From contig JAOPHQ010004284.1 of the NCBI GenBank assembly GCA_030340625.1, positions 28,501 through 92,500 of the forward strand: a stretch of DNA of 64,000 nt, in the 5' to 3' direction. Of this stretch, positions 60,295-64,000 are shown piece after piece. The notes beneath the pieces are model-generated. The model saw nothing but the letters and a program-made list of their open reading frames with translations. It did no database searches and was not told where the DNA came from. The position numbers were made by a program, and so were the translations under genes. This DNA is from Merluccius polli. Its lineage: Eukaryota; Chordata; Actinopteri; Gadiformes; Merlucciidae. How positions within the stretch are numbered: the first letter of the stretch is position 1; every line of letters begins with the position of its first letter.

Positions 60295-60297
<3 letters not shown>
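59649..60297 (-). mobile_element. hAT-like MITE in a (TA)n tract, copy 2 (inverted)
   Basis: Ends CAGTGGTGGGCATAG and GGCCCACCACTA, flanked by (TA)n with ATATATAT at 59641-59648 and 60298-60305. The body is the reverse of 30100-30648: shared words include TAATCTAGATTA, GAATTCTGTCGAAGGCATTC, GGCCCCTGATTGGCCGAGG and CGCAGCGCGTTAACGCCG. It is 100 bp longer, largely because of an expanded G-rich repeat. Confidence 0.88.
59773..59965 (+). repeat. G-rich ~29-bp tandem repeat within the MITE
   Basis: Seven occurrences of CGCGATTGT, about every 29 bp, each followed by a G-rich tail (TTAACCGGAGGGGGAGAGG or variants). Copy 1 of the MITE has a single equivalent at about 30474-30505. Confidence 0.92.

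Positions 60298-60331
<34 letters not shown>
60298..60331 (+). repeat. (TA)n microsatellite
   Basis: TA run at the right side of MITE copy 2. Confidence 0.9.
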
Positions 60332-60334
<3 letters not shown>

Positions 60335-60335
60335 A

Positions 60336-60477
60336 GGGATAATGCCCGACGAGGTGTCCATTATCAGAAGTTAATGGACGACGCGGAGGCGTGAACAGTC
60401 CGACGCGAAGCGGAGGACGGTTGCTTCCGCGAAGTCCATTAACTTCTGATAATGGACACCTCGAAGGGCATTATCCC
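60336..60477. repeat. 44-bp-arm hairpin
   Basis: Arms 60336-60379 and 60434-60477 (GGGATAATGCCC... and ...GGGCATTATCCC) are inverted with two mismatches, around a 54-bp GC-rich loop. It resembles the foldback end of a fish DNA transposon and adjoins the next element. Confidence 0.9.
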
Positions 60478-60480
60478 GCT

Positions 60481-61583
60481 TATACCATGGTCACTTGCCA
60501 AAGAAAATAAATTAAGACCATTAATTAATATTTGCATGCGTTTTACAATCAAAATATAAAGTTGTTCACAAGCCATAATTTAGCTTCCCTAGTAACGCCT
60601 GAGGGTCTGACTAATACCTGGAACAATCATTACCCTCCCGTAAGGTTCTTATGCAACGGAAACGTTGTTCACTCCTCCAGTAAATAGGACGGACCTTAGA
60701 TACGACTTGGCAACGGGACGTATTCTAGTCCGCTCAGCTATGAGCCAGAGAGCTGACGTACATCGGGAATCGCGACGGCCTATACTTTCAACATAAAGTG
60801 TACATATTTATAATTTGAAATGTGTCCCAGCCTTTATACCACAGATACTATAGGGTCTATAGCATATAACCGCGTTTTCTGATTACAGTTTAATGCATTT
60901 TTCACAATTTACCAGCTGTCGTTTTGACGACTAATCACCGCGCCATTCGTTTCAATGGGAATCGCGACGGTCTATACTTTCAATAAAGTGTACATATTTA
61001 TAATTTGAAATGTGTCCCAGCCTTTACACCACAGATACTATAGGGTCTATAGCATATAACCGCGTTTGCTGATTACAGTTTAATGCATTTTTCACAATTT
61101 ACCAGCTGTCGTTTTGACGACTAATCACCGCGCCATTCGTTTCAATGGGAATCGCGACGGTCTATAATTTCAACATAAAGTGTACATATTTATAATTTGA
61201 AATGTGTCCCAGCCTTTATACCACAGATACTATAGGGTCTATAGCATATAACCGCCTTTTCTGATTACAGTTTAATGCATTTTTCACAATTTACCAGCTC
61301 TCGTTTTGAAGGCTGAACAGACAATTTGACTGGAAGTACTTAGTAGGAGTCCATATAGCCAGAGCTAGCTCTGCATATAGCAGGGATTAATGGCCACCCT
61401 GCAGCAGCCAATCAGAATCGAGTATTCCCTCTCCGTTGCCATGGTTACCATCTAGCGTTTGAGCCAGCGCAGTAATCTAACTGTAATCAGGCAATTTGAC
61501 CCGAACGTCTTTCCTAGGTGTACATTAACACTTTTTAACCTACACCCGCCAGCCAATCAGAATTGAGTATTCACGCCGACCAT

Positions 61584-61590
<7 letters not shown>
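60481..61590. mobile_element. candidate TIR element with 190-bp tandem repeats
   Basis: TATACCATGGTC at 60481-60492 and GACCATGGTATA at 61579-61590 are perfect 12-bp inverted ends. Near the right end CAGCCAATCAGAAT...GAGTATTC occurs twice (about 61402 and 61551), so the right terminus is partly duplicated. There is no coding region. The family may be PIF/Harbinger-like; the right flank is (TA)n, so the target duplication cannot be judged. Confidence 0.55.
60765..61310 (+). repeat. 190-192-bp tandem repeat, about 2.9 units
   Basis: Units start GGGAATCGCGACGG at 60765, 60957 and 61147 and contain TATAGGGTCTATAGCATATA and CCAGCTGTCGTTTTGACGAC. Identity between units is very high; the third is cut short. 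Confidence 0.96.

Positions 61591-61643
<53 letters not shown>
61584..61643 (+). repeat. (TA)n microsatellite
   Basis: About 30 TA units directly after the candidate element end. Confidence 0.95.
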
Positions 61644-61646
<3 letters not shown>

Positions 61647-61649
61647 ATC

Positions 61650-64000
61650 TTTGGATCTCACACATTTTGTACAGTACACTCTCTTCAGCCAGATCATGTG
61701 TTTCACATGCACAAGTACAGGACATCAAATTTTACACACATATTACACGCACATTTTACTGTCAACAGGCATCATTGTCAACACTACAGCAAGGTGAAAG
61801 AGGATTAAGTGAATGATCCATGCAGATGAACATGCCCATGTCCTGTCTGTTAGGAAGCATTCAGGGAATTGGGAGGATTCTAATGAGTTGAAGCAAGAAA
61901 AGTATGCACTGTTTCCACAAGACAACAGCAGTGAGACTAAGATGTACTACTTGATCTCCAATGGGAAAATAAGGTCTGATAGCAAGTGGTTATAAGTGGT
62001 ATATGATTAAATAAATAAATAAGTAGTGCAGAAATAAACCCATATAAAACCTACAGTACAGGAGAAGAACATCTTGCCCTCAAATTCAAATTAGATCAAC
62101 TTCACATTCAAGGCACTTAAAAAGAAAAGTGGTAGCAAAATGCAGCAACGAACGTGAAACGTATGGTAAAGGCACCTTTTAAACATCTCATATCAACTGG
62201 AGGCTAAGGTCAGGAAAACAATTCCTGCTGTAGGCCTATTTGAAACCTCTGTGGATTTGTAGTTTCCCCAATCACCAGGGTTGCCAACCTTTCATTTCCC
62301 TCTGGGAGTGTATACCAGCACTGGGATACCTGCCATCAAAAAACCCATTGTTAGCTTCGGCAAGGTCATGCATATAGCATTCAATGTAGCCACATGGAGT
62401 GCAAAAGGACAATGGGCAACAATGTCTGATTTACAGCTAATGTATTCCAAAGTGCATGACAAAGTAATGTAGTGTTCACAAGGACTTGGTAGAAGTACTT
62501 TCCAATTACAATATTAAACATGTCTTTATAGTTCTTAACTCTGACTGAAAATTTCCCTGATGGCAAACTCGTTTGTCACTTACAAAATACAGATTAAACT
62601 GCACTGTGCCTGTGAAGTAAACAAATGGCAAAGTTGAACAAAAAGCATTAATTCATAAACTGGCTAATAGAAAGACGGACACTTTTTGTGCCATCATTTA
62701 TTATAGAGGCACTGTTAGATTTCATTTATCTACTCTTTGAAAATACATCATCAAGTCTCCTGCGGGTATAATTTCACTCCCATTCTGCCCCGGAGAGATG
62801 GGGAAACTTTGGCTTCCATCTCTGTCAGGCAAGTTAAGATCCATGGAAAATATGCTTTCTGAGAGCCTTCTTTGAGTTAAATTGTGTTGGGGCTGCATTG
62901 GCCACCATTTGGGTTTGCCTATATTGCCTAATAAGAGGGCTACTGGCACCACTGCTAAAATCCCGAAGGCATGTGATGGCAGGCATCATAGTGTGTAACG
63001 TGGCAGAATGGAAAGATAATCCCGTTGACAGATATGGCATCTCCTTGCTCTTGCTTTTCTATTGCAGGTTAGTTAACAAGAGATGCACGATATACATGTG
63101 CGTGGCTGATGCTAGGCCTACGTAAGTCCTTAACAGGTTTGTACAATACATTAATTAACAAAATAAAGAAATCAAACCTGAATAAATTGTTCCTTGTCGA
63201 AAATTAAATAATATATCGGCCTAATACAATTAGAGGCTAATAATAAATAGAACTATGTTTGCTTTCAAGGTAATCGCATCACACTTCTGCTTAGCAACGC
63301 ATCGCCCTTCTCTGCAGAGGTTTCTGTCAAGTAATCGCTGATTGGTCGAGCGGGGAATAGGCGTAGTGGTTTTTGACAGTCAGACATGAGAATAAAATGA
63401 ATGCACCCAGCTGATCAATCTAAACACTCATTTCAATATTCATTTGGTTGCAGTTCACCAACTACTTTACAGCAGTGCATTTGAATGATTTTGAACATCT
63501 TTTTCACATGAAAATATTGCTTTTTTTAACAGATGTTTAATGGAGCAGACTCTTCTTCTGGTTCCATTTCTGGATTTGCTGGTCAGTTTATGTGACAAGC
63601 ATGTACATTAGGGGTCACAAACTCTATACTGCCCCTTTAATGTGACGTGGAAGTATAAATGCAGGCATTACTGAGAAGATCCCGACGTGGGTTTTCGCAA
63701 ACATGCTGTAAACATTACTGTGAATTCAGCTTAATGTGTACCCTCTCGGCATTGGTATACCTTCGTTGTGACGTTGAGTGCCTCAGAAAAGCAGTGGTGG
63801 CTCCTGAGCTGATCACTTGGTAGTGCAAGGGAGCGGATTTATGCTCGAAGAATTTGGGCATTTTTGGGGCATTATAGGGTTTGAACATCAGAATGCATCA
63901 TGAGATTTTTGTTGGTGATACTCAGCCATATTGAGAGGACTCAATAGAGTTGTAGTACTGTAAAATCCTAAATCACCGTAAATATACCATAACCTAGGCT
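61650..64000. other. non-coding stretch to the window end
   Basis: No gene recognised. A CAGTGGTGGCTCC word at 63792 resembles a hAT terminus, but the partner end is not in view. Short frames at 62281-63125 lack any recognisable domain. Confidence 0.35.

Noticed and set aside
62834..63125. Overlapping frames on both strands considered as a Harbinger nuclease tail
   Set aside because: No DDE or helix-turn-helix motif and no TIR nearby; the similarity was only impressionistic.
1..64000. An undescribed multi-gene biological system
   Set aside because: All recognisable coding DNA belongs to decayed mobile elements; no set of intact co-located genes was found.

Overview
This window looks like a piece of a ray-finned (teleost) fish genome. 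The basis is the mix of mobile-element families recognisable by sequence: a Ty3/Gypsy pol, BED-type and other hAT elements with 8-bp target duplications, an IS630/Tc1-type DDE transposase of the kind common in fish, L2/Rex-type LINE pieces, a TTAA-flanked element carrying a P2X7-like first exon, and many (CA)n and (TA)n microsatellites. I recognise no host gene exon, tRNA or rRNA. The window is best read as intergenic or intronic DNA dominated by decaying and nested transposable elements, with longer unique stretches between about 30.7 and 50.8 kb and from 54 to 59.6 kb.

Layout. 1-3.05 kb: 3' part of a Gypsy element with a broken integrase and a short 3' LTR. 3.05-6.7 kb: palindromic and GC-rich DNA, an end of a hAT-like element, and a minus-strand IS630-like transposase remnant, the last lying between two copies of a roughly 350-bp duplicated segment. 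6.68-9.90 kb: a complete but dead hAT element (TSD GTCCAAAG) with a three-exon ZBED-like transposase on the minus strand. 10.3-11.3 kb: a MITE and a partial duplicate of its end. 11.8-16.5 kb: a second IS630-like transposase gene, broken by a hAT insertion (TSD ACTACCAA) and by a 23-bp minisatellite that grew out of the codons of its own first catalytic-Asp motif; that minisatellite was itself invaded by another element. 17.0-24.5 kb: LINE fragments on both strands, a hAT element with C-rich repeats (TSD GTTGAGAT), and a 172-bp MITE inserted in a LINE (TSD TGTTAAAG). 26.07-27.07 kb: a hAT element with an internal VNTR (TSD CCTCTGAC). 29.3-30.65 kb: two hAT-like MITEs, the second inserted in a (TA)n tract. 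36.6-37.3 kb: an inverted copy of the 20-21 kb repeat, carrying a nested MITE. 40.05-40.95 kb: a TTAA-flanked element with a captured first exon. 50.8-53.95 kb: a foldback, a hAT remnant, and a perfect 231-bp-arm inverted repeat generated around a 153-bp MITE. 56.4-57.1 kb: a remnant of a retroelement-type protein. 59.65-61.65 kb: a second copy of the (TA)n-targeting MITE, a 44-bp-arm hairpin and a 190-bp tandem repeat inside a candidate TIR element.

Nothing here is a working pathway or operon. The biology is insertion, nesting and decay. Exact TSDs at eight or more sites let the insertion order be read directly. I found no convincing new gene system. The strongest second-look items are the minisatellite born inside a transposase catalytic motif, the perfect inverted duplication at 53.3-53.9 kb, and the repeated use of (TA)n tracts by one MITE family. 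Some unique stretches could be conserved non-coding DNA, but that cannot be shown from one sequence.
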